Positions 11,850-23,102 of a stretch of 64,000 nt of DNA are shown piece after piece. The translations under genes and the position numbers were made by a program. The first letter of the stretch is position 1. Every line of letters starts with the position of its first letter. The stretch spans positions 124,534,943 to 124,598,942 of the forward strand of contig NC_088791.1 in the NCBI RefSeq assembly GCF_011386835.1, given 5' to 3'. The stretch is from Chrysemys picta bellii. Lineage: Eukaryota > Chordata > Testudines > Emydidae. The notes beneath the pieces were generated by a model. It made no database searches. It worked only from the letters and a program-made list of their open reading frames with translations, and had not been told where the DNA came from.

Positions 11850-12481
11850 AAGTTCTGTTTACATCTATCAGACATTCCATTTGGCATGGTAGTAAAATAT
11901 TTACTGTAAAATACAGTACATCTGCCCTTTATTTTAGGTGTCAAAGCACTCCGTACTGTGGATCAGTTACCATACAAACCTAAAATCTACTAGTGGGAGA
12001 TCAGCTGGACTTGAAGGTGTTAAGCCTTGTGCATGATTGTATACTAAACAATCTTGCAAGAGCTGTCATTGCAAGGATGTCTATGCATGCTGGATTAGCA
12101 AAAGATGTACTCTTTAATGCCTTCACCACTTTAATAGAGACTTCTTTGCCTTAGGGCAAAAAATAAAGAATGAGTTGGAACCGATGGTTGCAACAAGAGA
12201 AAAATAACTGTTTCTTGTAATTAAAGATCCCCATGGATGGAACATATGAAATCCTTCTATTACACAATATGGTGTTTTAGGAAAAGCTAATGTGGCTAAT
12301 TTAGCAAAAATAGCTTTGGAAACTTTTGATGGTGGGGGTCCATAACTAGGATGCGGGTAAAACCCTTTGAGGAATGTATGAGTGTTGGAAATATTTGAGT
12401 GTATCATCAGTATGGACCTCAAAGAGGAGATTAAGAAAGATGCTCTCTTTTTTTTTAACTCCATTCCAAAGAATTAGTTAC
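11850..12481. other. Intergenic, nothing recognised
   Basis: No exon or bounded repeat seen. The 113-codon open frame on the - strand (12123-12464) matches no family known to me. Confidence 0.45.
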
Positions 12482-12484
12482 TTA

Positions 12485-12769
12485 GGGTACGTCTATACTT
12501 ACCTCCGGGTCCGGCAGTAAGCAATCGATCTTCTGGGATCGATTTATCGCGTCTTGTCTAGACGCAATAAATTGATCCCGGAAGTGCTCGCTGTCGACGC
12601 TGGTACTTCTGCTCCGCGAGAGGAGTACGCGGAGTCGATGGGGGAGCCTGCCTGCCGCGTGTGGACCTGCGGTAAGTTCGAACTAAGATACTTCAACTTC
12701 AGCTACGTGAATAACGTAGCTGAAGTTGCGTATCTTAGTTCGAAGTGGGGGGTTAGTGTGGACCAGCCC
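12485..12769 (+). mobile_element. Harbinger-type MITE, copy 1
   Basis: A 285-bp element starting gggtacgtctatactt and ending agtgtggaccagccc. It is flanked by tta on the left and taa on the right, so one TWA target base has probably mutated. Inside is a perfect hairpin around ttcagctacgtgaataacgtagctgaa, and atcgatttatcgcgtc is shared with the copy at 63720. Non-coding; the 72-codon open frame across it is incidental. Confidence 0.8.
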
Positions 12770-12772
12770 TAA

Positions 12773-13869
12773 GGAAAGATTCTACATAGCTCCAGTTTTG
12801 AGAATGTGTGTGGGTGTTTTTTTTTTTAAATTTAAGAATGTTTAGCACATACATCAAGGCAATGGTTTGTGCTCCCTTTGTTAACTTACAGTGGGAGTTA
12901 ATCAGCTAACATCACTCCCAGAGCTGTGCTGATGTCTCTCCACACTTTGAAGGAATGATGCTTTACCATAAGTCGGCAGTGTTGTTAAACACTATGGTTA
13001 ATTTCAGTTCCTTTCCAAACATGGAAAGGATGGGGGGTGGAATATCACTACAGGCTAATGGATAAGGACAAACGTGATTTAAAGTCTCTCACACTCCTGG
13101 GGATGAGTGAGTGTTTTAACAACTAATTGGGAGAACGGGAAAGGTTTGGCTGCCAGGAAAGAGAGTTAGTTGAGACTCTGCAACCAAGCCCAGTCTGACC
13201 TGCTTTCCCCCATCCCCAGCCTCCCTAGGAATACACCTTCCTTCTGTCACCCACTTATCCTTGATGCTAGTTCCTGACATGTATCAAGCCTGGGAACTAG
13301 ATGTAAGAAGATGGTTCTCAACAAGAACTGAAGCCGAAGACACAGAGAAACTGTTGCAGTCCCCAAACAATTGTTTGAGAAGTGAGGCTGATGTCAAGAA
13401 ACAGTAGCTAGAGCTGTGATGCTCTAGACCTGCTGGGTTGGGTCTTGAATGTGTCAGACAATTTTGGGACTCGGTGGAATGGGCAGGAAAGCAGGAAGGG
13501 CTAGCCAGATAGCAGTGGGCTTGTTTGGCTCAAGGAAAAAGGAAGGACACAGACGTATAGAAGTCGAAGAAACATTGGAATTGTGCAAACCAATGGTCCA
13601 GCCCATCCAGGATCTTATCTCTGGCAATAGCCAATAGTTCAGAAGAAAATGCAAGAAACCCCTTAGTGAGCAATTCTGAAATAACCTGCTGATGGGGAAG
13701 GTTCTTCATTACCCTCATCAATTAGTGGTTGGTCTGAGGGTTTAGTATTTCTTCTGAAAAATATATGAAGCCTTATGTAACTCTGGCTGCTCTTACCATC
13801 TAGATAAATGCCTAGTCCGTTCCTGAAACCTACTAAGCTCCTTGACTCAAAGGTATCTTGGAGCAGTGA
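12773..13869. other. Intergenic, nothing recognised
   Basis: No family recognised. The open frames at 13449-13721 overlap one another on both strands and have no motifs. Confidence 0.45.
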
Positions 13870-13874
13870 GTTGC

Positions 13875-14594
13875 TGTCACGGAGTCACAGGCTCAGTGCT
13901 CTGAATGAAGTCAGACAGGACTCTAGGATAGTCTCTCCCCCTGCAGAGCACACTTTCACCAGGGCAAGCACCTCCTGGGTCTGACCTCCAAGCATTCAGC
14001 ACCCCAGTTCACACCATGAGCTTCCTGCAGTGAGTCCATCTGGATGGGACACCCAAAGGGGCCCTGCACCCCACCTCTGCAGTTAGCAGTGACTCTTAGC
14101 CAGCTTGGCAAACAGAAGGGTTTATTAGGCGTTGGGAACACAGTGTAAAACAGACCTTGTTAGCACAGAAATTAGGAACATTCAGCAAAATCCGCCTTGG
14201 GGAGATCCAGAGCCCAGGGCTCCCCCCGCCCTCAATTCCAAACTAGGAGACTGACTCGCTTCTAACCACCCAGCTTCAGTCATGCCCAGCTGCATGCTTT
14301 GTCTCTTTCCCGAGCAAACCGGTCACCTGTTCTCCCCCTCTTTGTTCTCCAACACCTTCGGCTGGCTCCTTGCAGAGGATGGGCTCTGGCCATCAGCTGC
14401 CAGGCTACAGAGTGTCGGCCATTCTCTGTGCCTAGTCAGCCAATCAGCAGTCACACCTGCCTGCTAGGAGTCTCAGAAATGATCACACACCCTCACCCCA
14501 CCACCTAGATACTTGTGCAACACATAGGGGAAACTGAGGCACGCACACACATAGTATTCAGAGAAAACATTAAGAACATTCCCACTTTGTCACA
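13875..14594 (-). mobile_element. Solo LTR, - strand
   Basis: A 720-bp sequence starting TGTCACGGAG and ending TTTGTCACA (TG...CA with short inverted ends), flanked by near-matching 5-bp repeats gttgc (13870-13874) and gttcc (14595-14599). On the - strand it has an AATAAA within cgcctaataaaccc near 14125. The sequence on each side carries no retroviral or gypsy genes, so it is a solo LTR from recombination between two LTRs. Confidence 0.75.
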
Positions 14595-14639
14595 GTTCCA
14601 TAGGCTAATAATACACTGGGTGTTAAAAAAAAAGAGAGA

Positions 14640-15240
14640 AGAGTATTACCTTGTATCCATTTAAATTTGCTGCCCCCTCAGTTTCACTGAATGTCCTCTT
14701 GTTCTTGTATGAAGAGCGAGCATTAACAGGACCACTGATTTACCTTCTTTATGCTATTCATTATTTCATATGCTTGGATCGTGTCATCTCTTATTCATCT
14801 AGTATATAAATTATACAGTTGCAATCTATTCAATCTTTTTCCATAAGGAAGTGTCTCTCTACCAGTAAACATTTTTGTTGTCTGCCTCTGAACCCCTCTA
14901 TTCCTGGTTATCCTGAGAGTGAAGTAGGTAGGCAGATTGCTGTATTTCAGATTAGGGTGTACCATTCATTTATATCATGACATTATAATATTTTCCATAT
15001 GATTTTCTATCCTGGTTTTATGCACTTTAACATTGTGTTTGATATTTTTAACTGCTACTGCTCGCTGAGCAGAGGGTTTCATTTAACTGTCTATAATGAT
15101 TTCCAGGTCTTTTTGTTTGAGAGGTGACATTTAATCTAGAATCCTGCAAAGTGCACAAGTATTTCAAATTATTTCTTTCAGTGTGCATTTGTCAACATGA
15201 AATACCCTTTGCCATCATGCTGCCTATTTCATGTACCATG
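14640..15240 (-). repeat. CR1 LINE 3' region, old
   Basis: The + strand reads like the antisense of the CR1 3' region: ggatcgtgtcatctcttattc, caatctttttccataagg, cagattagggtgtaccattc, gattttctatcctggtttta, aacattgtgtttgat. The same order of phrases occurs in the CR1 copy at 48112. Strongly decayed. Confidence 0.65.
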
Positions 15241-15474
15241 TGCTAGGTGAAAACGTGAAAGCAGGGCTGGAGTTAGGGGCCGTGGTTGCTGGGCTTGGGG
15301 TGTTGTTTTTGTTGTTAGCAACAGAAAGGAAAATAGAATGTTTGAAGTAACATTGCAGGTATTCTGTATAAGGATTCATTTTTCACCAACCTCCTAGAAT
15401 GTTCTGGACCTTTGTAGAATATTATGGAACCTTTCTGACTTTCTGAGAACTACATTTTCCTCCAACCTCCTGGA

Positions 15475-15891
15475 ATGTTGTCAGCCATGCCCTTGCCAGT
15501 ATATAAGATGCTGACACATGGGGAATGTTCGGACATCAATGATAAAGACCTCTATGTTGAATTGGACAAAATCCATCACATTTTGCCACACAGGAAGCAC
15601 TTTCCATTCCAAGTTCTCCAATTCGTTCCTGATGCAGAGCCAAAGGACACTTTTCCTAATGTGTGGGTAACTTTGATGAGTCTGCTCACACTGGCAGTCA
15701 CAGTCACGACTGGTGAGCGCAGCTTTTCAAAGCTCAGGCTCATTAGAACATATCTTCGATCAACGATGGCAAACGAGAGACTGACATCACTTGTTATTTT
15801 ATCACTTGAAAATGCCATTGGCCAGTCTTTGGATCTCTCTGACATTGTGCTTTACTTCGCGAGGGCAAAGGTGAGAAAAGCGACCTTTTGA
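15475..15891 (+). pseudogene. hAT transposase C-terminal (dimerisation) fragment
   Basis: An open frame of 138 codons. Residues about 66-120 carry the hAT C-terminal dimerisation signature: VTVTTGERSFSKLRLIRTYL then STMANERLTSLVILSLEN, the usual 'ERxFSxLxxIKxxLRxxMxxxRLxxLxxLxIE' pattern. It resembles the vertebrate hAT group related to ZMYM/THAP-type proteins. In transposases this domain mediates dimerisation. No catalytic DDE region lies upstream, and the sequence before it (aagcagggctggagttagg near 15263) may be an element end. Most likely a truncated copy that happens to be open. Domestication is possible but unsupported. Confidence 0.75.
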
Positions 15892-16235
15892 ACTACAGGA
15901 CTAGGGTTAACATTCTAAGGCTGTCACCTACCATAACACTATTTAATACTGGTCCACCCAATGTTGGTGCACAGTTCAATTTCTTGATGTTACCACATTT
16001 CAGTTAGTCTTCAAATTAAAAAGTTTCTATAAGCTTAGCAGAAACAATTTTTGTTTTTACTTATAAATGAATACATGAATAAATACAGATTTACAGAAGC
16101 TAGCATGCAAATTTATCATCTTATTTGACAGGGATAAATCATGCATGCAAATCGTTCATCAAATCACGAAATGGGCTACAAATGCAATAAAAAATAAGGT
16201 ATTCAGAAGTTTAACAAATGGGAGGAGGTACCATT

Positions 16236-16430
16236 TGGTCTAGGGTGGTCCTGCATGAAAGGACTCCATGCTTGTAAAATTAATCTGGCTCTTTTATCAG
16301 AAGAACTATTGACAGAGATGCTGCAACTATAGATAGCATTCTAGCCATGTGCACACAGACTGACTTCCTGGTGCCTCCTCCAAACTCTTCTCGCCTGCAA
16401 CCTGTGCTCCCCCCCTACAAGTTCCATGCA
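16236..16430 (-). repeat. 3' LTR of gypsy element
   Basis: Matches 21343-21516 along atgaaaggact, tagcattctagccatg, agactgacttcctggtgc and caacctgtgctcc up to gttccatg. About 190 bp, short for a vertebrate gypsy LTR. Edges are approximate to about 10 bp. Confidence 0.65.
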
Positions 16431-17031
16431 CATTACTATCTCTCTCCTTTTACCATTTTTTGCTGTTGTGCTTTTTTGTGCTAGCATTTGCTGACGTGCA
16501 GGGACTAGAAATTACTAGTACAAAGCCCACTAAAGGGACATGGCCTTTACCACCAGCCCATTGGCCTCGTATTCCTTCAAGTGTGCAGGTCTTTGAAACA
16601 GTCTCCTATTTCTTGTTTGTATTGGTGGTGGTGGAGGAGTTGCTTCCACCCTATTGCTGCCTTCATTCTATTGGGTGGCATCCTGTAGTTCACAGACCTT
16701 GTTTCTTCTATCCTACACCAGGCCATCTGATGGCTGAGGCTTTTGCCATGTCTTCCTGGGTCCTGGCCTTCCTGTCTCTCTGAGTGTGTCAGCTGTCTGC
16801 TACTACTCTGCAGTATTCTTCAGTTATGTCTCTACCACTGTCCTGAGTCTATAGCTGCCTCACGTGGCCTGTGCCCCACTGCAGCTTAGATTGTTGCCTT
16901 TTGCCATTGCTTTGTATGGCTATTTGATAGCTGGACCCAGACCTGCTCCCCTGTATGCGTAGTGGCCTCAGGTCCTTGGCTTCTTTGACCCTTAGCTTGG
17001 TCTTCTCTTAACTATCTCTGTGTTCTGTCCA

Positions 17032-17300
17032 TCATTCCTCTAGCTGGGCAGCAGCAGACCCTCGTGGAAGCAGAGTCTTCAGTCTCTGGCCCATCTTTCC
17101 CTGTGCGGGGCCCTTGGGAGGGTGTATTGCTATGATCCAATATTTCCAGATAGTCCCTTTATGTCTGTTAGTCTCTTGGCTGTCTTTACTGCCAACTCTG
17201 CCTTCCCATTGCTTTGTGGGCACTCAGAGGAAGCTGTCTTGTTCTCAAATTCCCATTTGGTCCTAAATCATTTGAATCTTGCTGCAGTGTTCCGTGGCCC
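17032..17300 (-). pseudogene. Integrase C-terminal region of gypsy element
   Basis: On the - strand short stretches recall the region after the gypsy integrase core, for example GPAQ..MGQR..TLLP (family pattern SPAQxLxGRRxxTLLP), and upstream a decayed SxYPQSNG-like segment. It is interrupted by stops and lies at the 3' side of the element, next to the inverted block. Confidence 0.55.
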
Positions 17301-17429
17301 ATTGTCTGAGGGTAGCCTGTCGGGTATGTCGGACCTTTCAAAATTTGCCTTCACTTTCCTGAGCGCAGTTCTTGCCTGAGTGCCCTCTAGCTAGTCCACC
17401 TCCCAAAAACTGGAGTAGAAATCTACTGA

Positions 17430-18125
17430 GCACAAGCCATTTTGAAGCATCATGAAGAAGCCATTCTTGAGTGCATCCAAGTGACTACAACACATGTTGA
17501 GACTCCAGAGCTATGATGTGCAGATAAGCTCCTGCCTAGGAAAGTCACTACTGCTGGGAGATGCACTTGAGCAGGGCCTACCTTCCAGACTACAACACTG
17601 GTGGCTCTGTAGAACAAGAGATATAGTCTATCAACATTTCTGAAATAGCTCCGTATCTCTTACAGGAGGCTCCAAGGAAGCCAACAAGCGCTGAGCAGGA
17701 TGAGGTGCTACAGGCACCAAAACAGTTCATACTCCAGGTTTGGCCAGATCTCAAGGAGCAAGTCACAGATGGTTGCCCCCTACTATCAGGCAAGAAATGT
17801 CCTGTGTGTACAAGGTGGGATTTTGTTTAAAGGAGACCAAGATGTAATCCCAGCAGATTCCAGACCTGACATCATGAGATGGATACACATTTCACATCTG
17901 GGTTTAGAAGAATGCCTGAGATGAGCTGGGGTGTGTATCTTCTGGCCAGCGCAAATGCCCAGTTGAGCGCAGTCAAGGATCAGCATGAGGTGAGCCAAAG
18001 AGTATAGCGCCAACAACAGAGAGAGACTCTACAACCTTATGAAATCCCAACCCGCCCCGGGAAAAGGTCTTCTTCACTTTTAATGATGGGAACAATATGG
18101 TCACATCTACCTTGTGCCCAAGGGT
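17430..18125 (+). pseudogene. Inverted block: RNase H end and integrase start
   Basis: The + strand here reads, with interruptions, the end of the RNase H region (MKKPFLSASK, LRLQSYDVQIS) and then the integrase zinc-binding segment (GILFKGDQDVIPA, RPDIMRWIHISHLGLEECLR). These should follow the - strand RNase H at 18138, yet they point the other way, while the integrase C-terminus below 17300 is again on the - strand. The simplest reading is an inversion of about 700 bp inside the element. Confidence 0.65.
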
Positions 18126-18137
18126 GAACTGATGGAA

Positions 18138-18330
18138 TTATTCCTTTCCAAAGAGCACAACCCCTGCTAGCTCCTTTTCTATCTGAGCCAATCCCCTTTC
18201 TGTGTCCGGCAGGGATCTAGTAGCACATGCTATGGGCTGCTGCCTTTGCATCAGAGCTGCTCCTTCTGAGGCATCACTCTGTAGCTGTAGCTGCACCACC
18301 GGGTTGTAAAACATTAGGACTGGTGCTGCA
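18138..18330 (-). pseudogene. RNase H region of gypsy element
   Basis: On the - strand the frame reads LQLQSDASEGAALMQ and RSLPDTERGLAQIEKELAGV, the RNase H pattern 'CDASxxGxGAxLxQ...R.LTDTExxYAQIEKELLAV'. The first aspartate of the catalytic set is visible. At its 5' edge it is cut by the hAT element at 18331. The same domain resumes at 19196. Confidence 0.75.
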
Positions 18331-19187
18331 CTGTGTTCCCTGTAAGCTGCGCGGCCACCCAAGAGAGATTCAAGTGCCACGCAGTTGATTAGCAGAGCAT
18401 GCACAGTCATCTGGCAGCATGTGTTCAGGTGCCCCTGCTGCTTTGCAAGGACCCTCCTGCTGGCTGTCCAGAGTGGAGGAGTGGGGAGGCAGATGTCAGG
18501 GTGTCCCCCTTCCCCCGCACTCCATCTCTGCAGAGCAGGGGAGAGGGGACAGCCTGGCTCAGGACTCAGAGCTGCTGCAGTCTGAGGACAGAACGACTCA
18601 GGGGCAGTGAGTGCCTTTCTTAAAGAGATAGTGCATGGTCTCTGAGACTTCCCCAGCAGTCAGCTCACACAGTCTCTGTCTCACTCTCTCTCTTTCTCTC
18701 TCCCCCTCCCCCGGGCTCAGGACAGAGCAGGAGAGCTTTCAGTGAGTGCCTTAAGGAGGCAGTGCATGGCGTCTCTCAGAAACCAGCAGCCAGCACACAC
18801 ACTGACTCTGTGTCACACACTGTCTCTTTCACACTCACCTCCCAATACATACTTGTATTATTGTTGTTGTTACTTCTTGGTACTTCCTGCAATGCACATA
18901 TATTCTCTGTAATTTTATTCTTTCAAAGTGTGTTATTTTAGTGCTTTGACTGGTCTATGCATTTCATATTTTTTATTTCTCTTACACTTAAATTTAATTC
19001 TTTGAGTAGTGAGTTCTAAAATGCCTAACCTTTCCTGAGTAATTATCCATATGGTAACTTTTAAAAAATATATTATAGCTAGCTTTTTTGTTTCTACTGG
19101 TGGCGCACATCCACTCATTCCTCAGTGCACATAACAAAATGTATTCCGCGCATGGAATACTGTTGGAAAAAATTAGAGGGAACACTG
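18331..19187. mobile_element. Non-autonomous hAT element inside gypsy RNase H
   Basis: An 857-bp insertion with ends ctgtgttccct and agggaacactg, flanked by exact 8-bp repeats gtgctgca (18323-18330 and 19188-19195). Removing it would rejoin the RNase H reading. It contains a ct-rich stretch (18680-18715) but no transposase frame. The 'CAGTGTTCCCTCTAA' type of end is a common vertebrate hAT (Charlie-like) terminus. Confidence 0.85.
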
Positions 19188-19429
19188 GTGCTGCACTTAT
19201 AATCTTCTTTACTCTTTCAAATGCCTTTTCTTGGGTGTCTGACTCTTCCTAGTCAATGTTACTGGACGTGAACTGTTCCAAGGGTTCACAGGTTTCTGAT
19301 TAGAGTGTGCAGAATCTGGAAAGAGTTGGCCATCCCTATACATTTCTGAACTCCCTTCACGTCCTTTGTTCTAGGCATTTCCCTAAAGACTCAAGTTCTC
19401 AGGGTCCAGCTGGAATCCCTCAGAAGTCA

Positions 19430-20080
19430 ACAGATGTCTGACGCAGGGGACCTCAGTTCACCTCTACTGCAGCTTGTCTACTTTCAGCCTAATATTCTGT
19501 TCACAGCTCCCAAGAGTTGCCAAAGCTTTGCTTCTTTTTTGACATCTCTTTCTCCTACAATAAGTATGCCCTCAGCTATAGTTCTGATGCCTGGGAATCG
19601 CTCTTGTGCCTGGTGGAACACCGCTGGGGCTGGACTGATGCTCAGAGGCATCCATATCCAGTTGTTCTGCCAAAAGATGTGAACAAGGTTGTCAAATGGC
19701 TGGATGGCTCATCTTGCTCAATATGCCAGACTCCATTCTTGACCTCACAGTGACCACTGTTGCCCTGGATAAATTGGGTAGTAGGTTCTTAATCACTGGT
19801 AATGGGTAATGTCCATTTTCTTTTCAATGCTCTGTTCGGTGCCTTTTGGTCTATGAGAATTGTTCATGTTATCTGCAGGTTTTCCCAGCACTATTATGCT
19901 TCTGATCCATTCTACACTAGTTTCCAGGGTTGTAATGATGTCTCTTCTTTGCAGACTTGCCAGTTCCTTCTTCAGTGGTTCCAGCAGGGCTAATGGAACT
20001 CTACATTCTGGTAGGCTCACAGGCTGCATGTGGGGGGCTACTTCTAACTTCACTTGCCCTCTAGGTGTACATCTCTTCAA
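19430..20080 (-). pseudogene. Reverse transcriptase region of gypsy element
   Basis: On the - strand the region opens with RVPLALLEPLKKELASLQ and DIITTLETSVEWIRSI, matching the start of Ty3/gypsy reverse transcriptase ('LKxELDxMxxxGIIxPxxEPTEWxSxMV'). Further on are short matches to the palm region (LPNLSRATV, WHIELDEPSS) and then to the thumb/connection (LTSEGFQLDPE). Frameshifts separate them, and the catalytic YxDD box is not intact. The region is continuous with the connection segment at 19196-19420. Confidence 0.75.
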
Positions 20081-20325
20081 AATATGTCCTTATATTCTGG
20101 ACATGGCCCATGGTGACTCTTCTCCCTTCTCTCACATTCAGGATATTGTGGTACCGTATTGCTATCAAATGTATAGCTCGCATTGCCCTGCTGCCTACTA
20201 TAAACTCCAGGTGATGTCTCTTGTTTCATGGGTTTCTTACTGACAACTTGCATTTGCCCACTGGCCTCAGAATGGTTTTATTGTACATTACCAGCACCTG
20301 GTCATATTTCTCCAGTCTAATATTG

Positions 20326-20589
20326 CTAATTATCAGTGTTTGCTGGGAGTGCATTGCAGCTGACTCCACAATCCATCTGGGACTGAACTGGCTGTTGATC
20401 TAATAGCATAGTTGCAAATATGCTATTTGAATGGCTGGCAGCCTTCTTTAGCAGTGCATGTATAATAAGGATCTCCAGATCTAACAGCTCATTGCAGATA
20501 TCCTGGTCTTCATTGGAAATCTTTACACCATCAATCATTGTGTGAACTGCTGCTTGTTTCTCTGAGGGGTAGCTGCAAAATTGGAACAT
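20326..20589 (-). pseudogene. Probable protease region of gypsy element
   Basis: An 87-codon open frame. Its end reads VQSQMDCGVSCNALPA, resembling the gypsy protease motif 'xFQxDTGATCNVIP' in which D(S/T)G is the active site; here it is DCG, so the triad is altered. Its position between gag-like and reverse-transcriptase segments fits. Confidence 0.55.
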
Positions 20590-20769
20590 AAAGTACTACT
20601 ACCGATAAGCTGGGATTCCTCTTTCTGCCTTTTGTGTTGCTTTCCACAGTGTATACACTGTACCATAATGCCTGTATTCTCAATCAGTCTCTGCCCTGCT
20701 TCTTGGGTTCCTTTAGCTTGAGCCTATGTTCTTGTTCTGCATTATCAGCTGTTATGGTTTTGATGCAGT

Positions 20770-21057
20770 TCAGCTGCCCTTGCCATTTGGAGGCATTTCT
20801 CCAGGGTGAGTTCTGTTCCTCTCAACAATCTCTCCTGTAAGATAAAAATCACACAGTCCATAAACAATCCTCTCTCTAATTAGGGGATCTTTAATGTCTC
20901 CAACGTTACATGTGGATGGAAGAGTCCTCAGCTCTGTAATGAAAGTATCCCTTCTTTGGTTTTGGGTAAAAATACCAGTTTCTGTTACAGTCTCATTCTG
21001 TCTGGGGACACAGAACTCATGAAATACTTTTATCAGCCATTCCAGTGTTTTGGGCAT
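20770..21057 (-). pseudogene. gag (capsid) fragment of gypsy element
   Basis: A 95-codon frame with FHEFCVPRQNETVTE, FTQNQRRDTFITELRTLPSTC and IKDPLIRERIVYGLCD. These follow the retrotransposon gag pattern of vertebrate gypsy elements ('FCNPRxNxxxExxxFxxRxQxxxExIxxFxxxLxxLxxxCxFGxxxDxLIRDRIVxGI'). The protein would form the capsid. It lies 5' of the protease region on the - strand. The frame is short of a complete gag. Confidence 0.75.
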
Positions 21058-21342
21058 TATTCCTGGTAACAGAATCTCACTTATTGTCCTTTTTTGCCAA
21101 CAAGATAGTACAAAAGATTTACCTTTGTTTTCTCTTATCTCTCTTGGTCAGCTCTGTATATAGATTCGATTCTTGCTTCTATGCACGTGGAAGGTTTTTT
21201 GTCTGAAAATTCAGCATTCCCAGTGTCGGAGTCTCTCCTTGCTGCTTTCTGCTCTGTTTCTAGGTGTTGTTTTGTTTGTTACCGCACTGTCCATTGCTGT
21301 GGATCTCACTAGACTGACTGCCACCACCATCTTCCATGGTGC

Positions 21343-21516
21343 TGTATGCTAGGTAATAACATGAAAGGACTTGTAAAACAGCTCTTTATTAAGAGAACTA
21401 ATTTCAGAGATGTATCTGAAGTTAGCATTCTAGCCATGCACACAAAGACTGACTTCCTGGTGCTTCCTCCAAACTCTTCTCTCCTGCAACCTGTGCTCCT
21501 CCCTTCAGGTTCCATG
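21343..21516 (-). repeat. 5' LTR of gypsy element
   Basis: Second copy of the 16236-16430 repeat. It contains ctctttatt, giving AATAAAG on the - strand, near 21382-21391, a possible poly(A) signal. The inner edge near tgtatgctagg is approximate. Confidence 0.65.
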
Positions 21517-23083
21517 ATGGTTGGCACACTGCCCATTCATCTAGTTTTATTTGGACCCTCTGAAGTCTTCACCTCAAACATTTTATGTCACCTTCAGGTT
21601 AAGCCAACTAGCCATTCATCGCCTTTGATACCTGTATTAAACAACTCCTGAGGCCAGTATAGAAAGTTGGGAGGCACCCCAGTGTTAGCCTTGTGGCCAT
21701 ATTGTAAGCTGACCATTTACTTCTACTCTTTGTTTCCTGTATCTTTGCCAGTCTCTAACTGATGACAGTACTTTGGCCTCTCACCTCATGAATTGCTCCT
21801 TTTGCAAAGGACTTTGTCAAAACCTTTGCAATCGTCCACACACATTATACAAACCAGGCCTCTCCTACCCACTACTTTGACATGCTAAAAAAAATTGAGT
21901 AGATTAAAAAGGCAGGATTTTCCTTTACAGAAACCATGCAGCCCTGGGAGGGTTAAAACTGTGCACATGGTAGTTAACCCCACTTAATATCAGCTAAGCT
22001 AATGGAACACTGTTTCCATGCACCAAACCATTTTGCATTAATCCAATGCAATTGTGCCTGCTTAACGTTAACTGACAAGCTGTTTCCTGTCCGCTGAAAA
22101 TAACAGATTTCTTGCTCACAGAGAACTTAGCGTCAATTATTGCATGCGGTGATGCAATGGCTTTTTTTCCAGCCTAATTGCATGGTTTATGTAGAACAAT
22201 GATGGGAATTAATGGCATGGGCAGGTTGGGATGGCTATTTCACTTACTAGCATTACACAGAGGGTTTTTTTTTTAAAAAAATGCTTTCTGCTTTGTTGAT
22301 ATTAATGTGCAGCTCGGGGAAGGTGAGCTCACTTATGGGAAAATCCTGGATAATATAAAAATGCTGCAACAAACTTAATATTAACGTTAAGCTGATGCCT
22401 GTATCAAAAGGAAAGGATTAATAAAAAAATAAGCTCAGACTCTGAGCCTCAGGAACAGGAAAGCACCAGTCAGTGCCGGACCAAAGGAGAAGAAAGCAAA
22501 CATGGCCTTATGTCACCTTTAGACCAGTTCAGCTCCAGCACACTTAGAGCAGCCTCAGGGCTACTCAAATGGGTTGGTAATAACCCCTCAAGGGACTGTC
22601 TGGCTAAGTGGGGGATCAGCTGTTGTGCAGCAGCAGCCTGGAAAGCCTCTTGTTTGTGACCCCCTCAACAGGCCGCCTACCCCAGGGGCTGTGAATGGAG
22701 ATAGTGAAGCGCTACAACAGAGGTCCACCAGTGCAGTGTAGCTGGGTTTTAGTGGGGACTAGGATCTAGCCACTAGAAATGGAAATGTGTCTTCTTAGAT
22801 TACAATGGGAACGTGTAGGAGGCTAAATTTTCCCTCAGTTGCACTGGGGTAAATGTGGGATCAATCCATTGGCCACCCTAGGTTTATAGCTGGGTGCATT
22901 TGGGCCCTGTGATTGAAAAAAAATAAATAAACAGCATATGACCAAACAGATAAATTACTACATCACTTCCATTTTCCATTTCAGCTAAATGAAATGGTGT
23001 CTCCGCAGATACAAGCAATGCACACACACAACAAACTGGTAGGCTCCAGCCTTGCCTTGCCCTCTCCTCCAGAGGCACAGCAT
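21517..23083. other. Intergenic, nothing recognised
   Basis: No bounded element or exon identified. The stretch ends in the TAA target of the Harbinger transposon at 23084-23086. Confidence 0.45.
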
Positions 23084-23086
23084 TAA

Positions 23087-23102
23087 GGCCTGGTCTACAC
23101 TA
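23087..23102 (+). repeat. Left terminal inverted repeat of Harbinger
   Basis: ggcctggtctacacta, directly after target copy taa. The core gtctacacta is identical in the inverted right end and in the MITEs. Confidence 0.85.

Larger units (their letters stand above)
16236..21516 (-). mobile_element. Decayed Ty3/gypsy retrotransposon, internally inverted
   Basis: The element runs 5' to 3' on the - strand: LTR (21343-21516), gag-like (20770-21057), protease (about 20330-20420), reverse transcriptase (19430-20080), connection and RNase H (19196-19420 and 18138-18330, split by a hAT element), integrase pieces, LTR (16236-16430). The block at about 17430-18125 reads in the opposite sense and carries the end of RNase H and the start of integrase. 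All frames contain stops and shifts, so it is dead. The LTRs match along gcattctagccatg...gactgacttcctggtgc...cctccaaactcttct. The outer TSD was not resolved. Confidence 0.75.

Noticed and set aside
12554..12772. 72-codon frame in the MITE
   Set aside because: Translated palindrome of a non-coding element; no similar protein is expected.
19434..20243. Overlapping + strand frames (82, 78 and 127 codons)
   Set aside because: They are antisense to the gypsy reverse transcriptase on the - strand, which has the family motifs.
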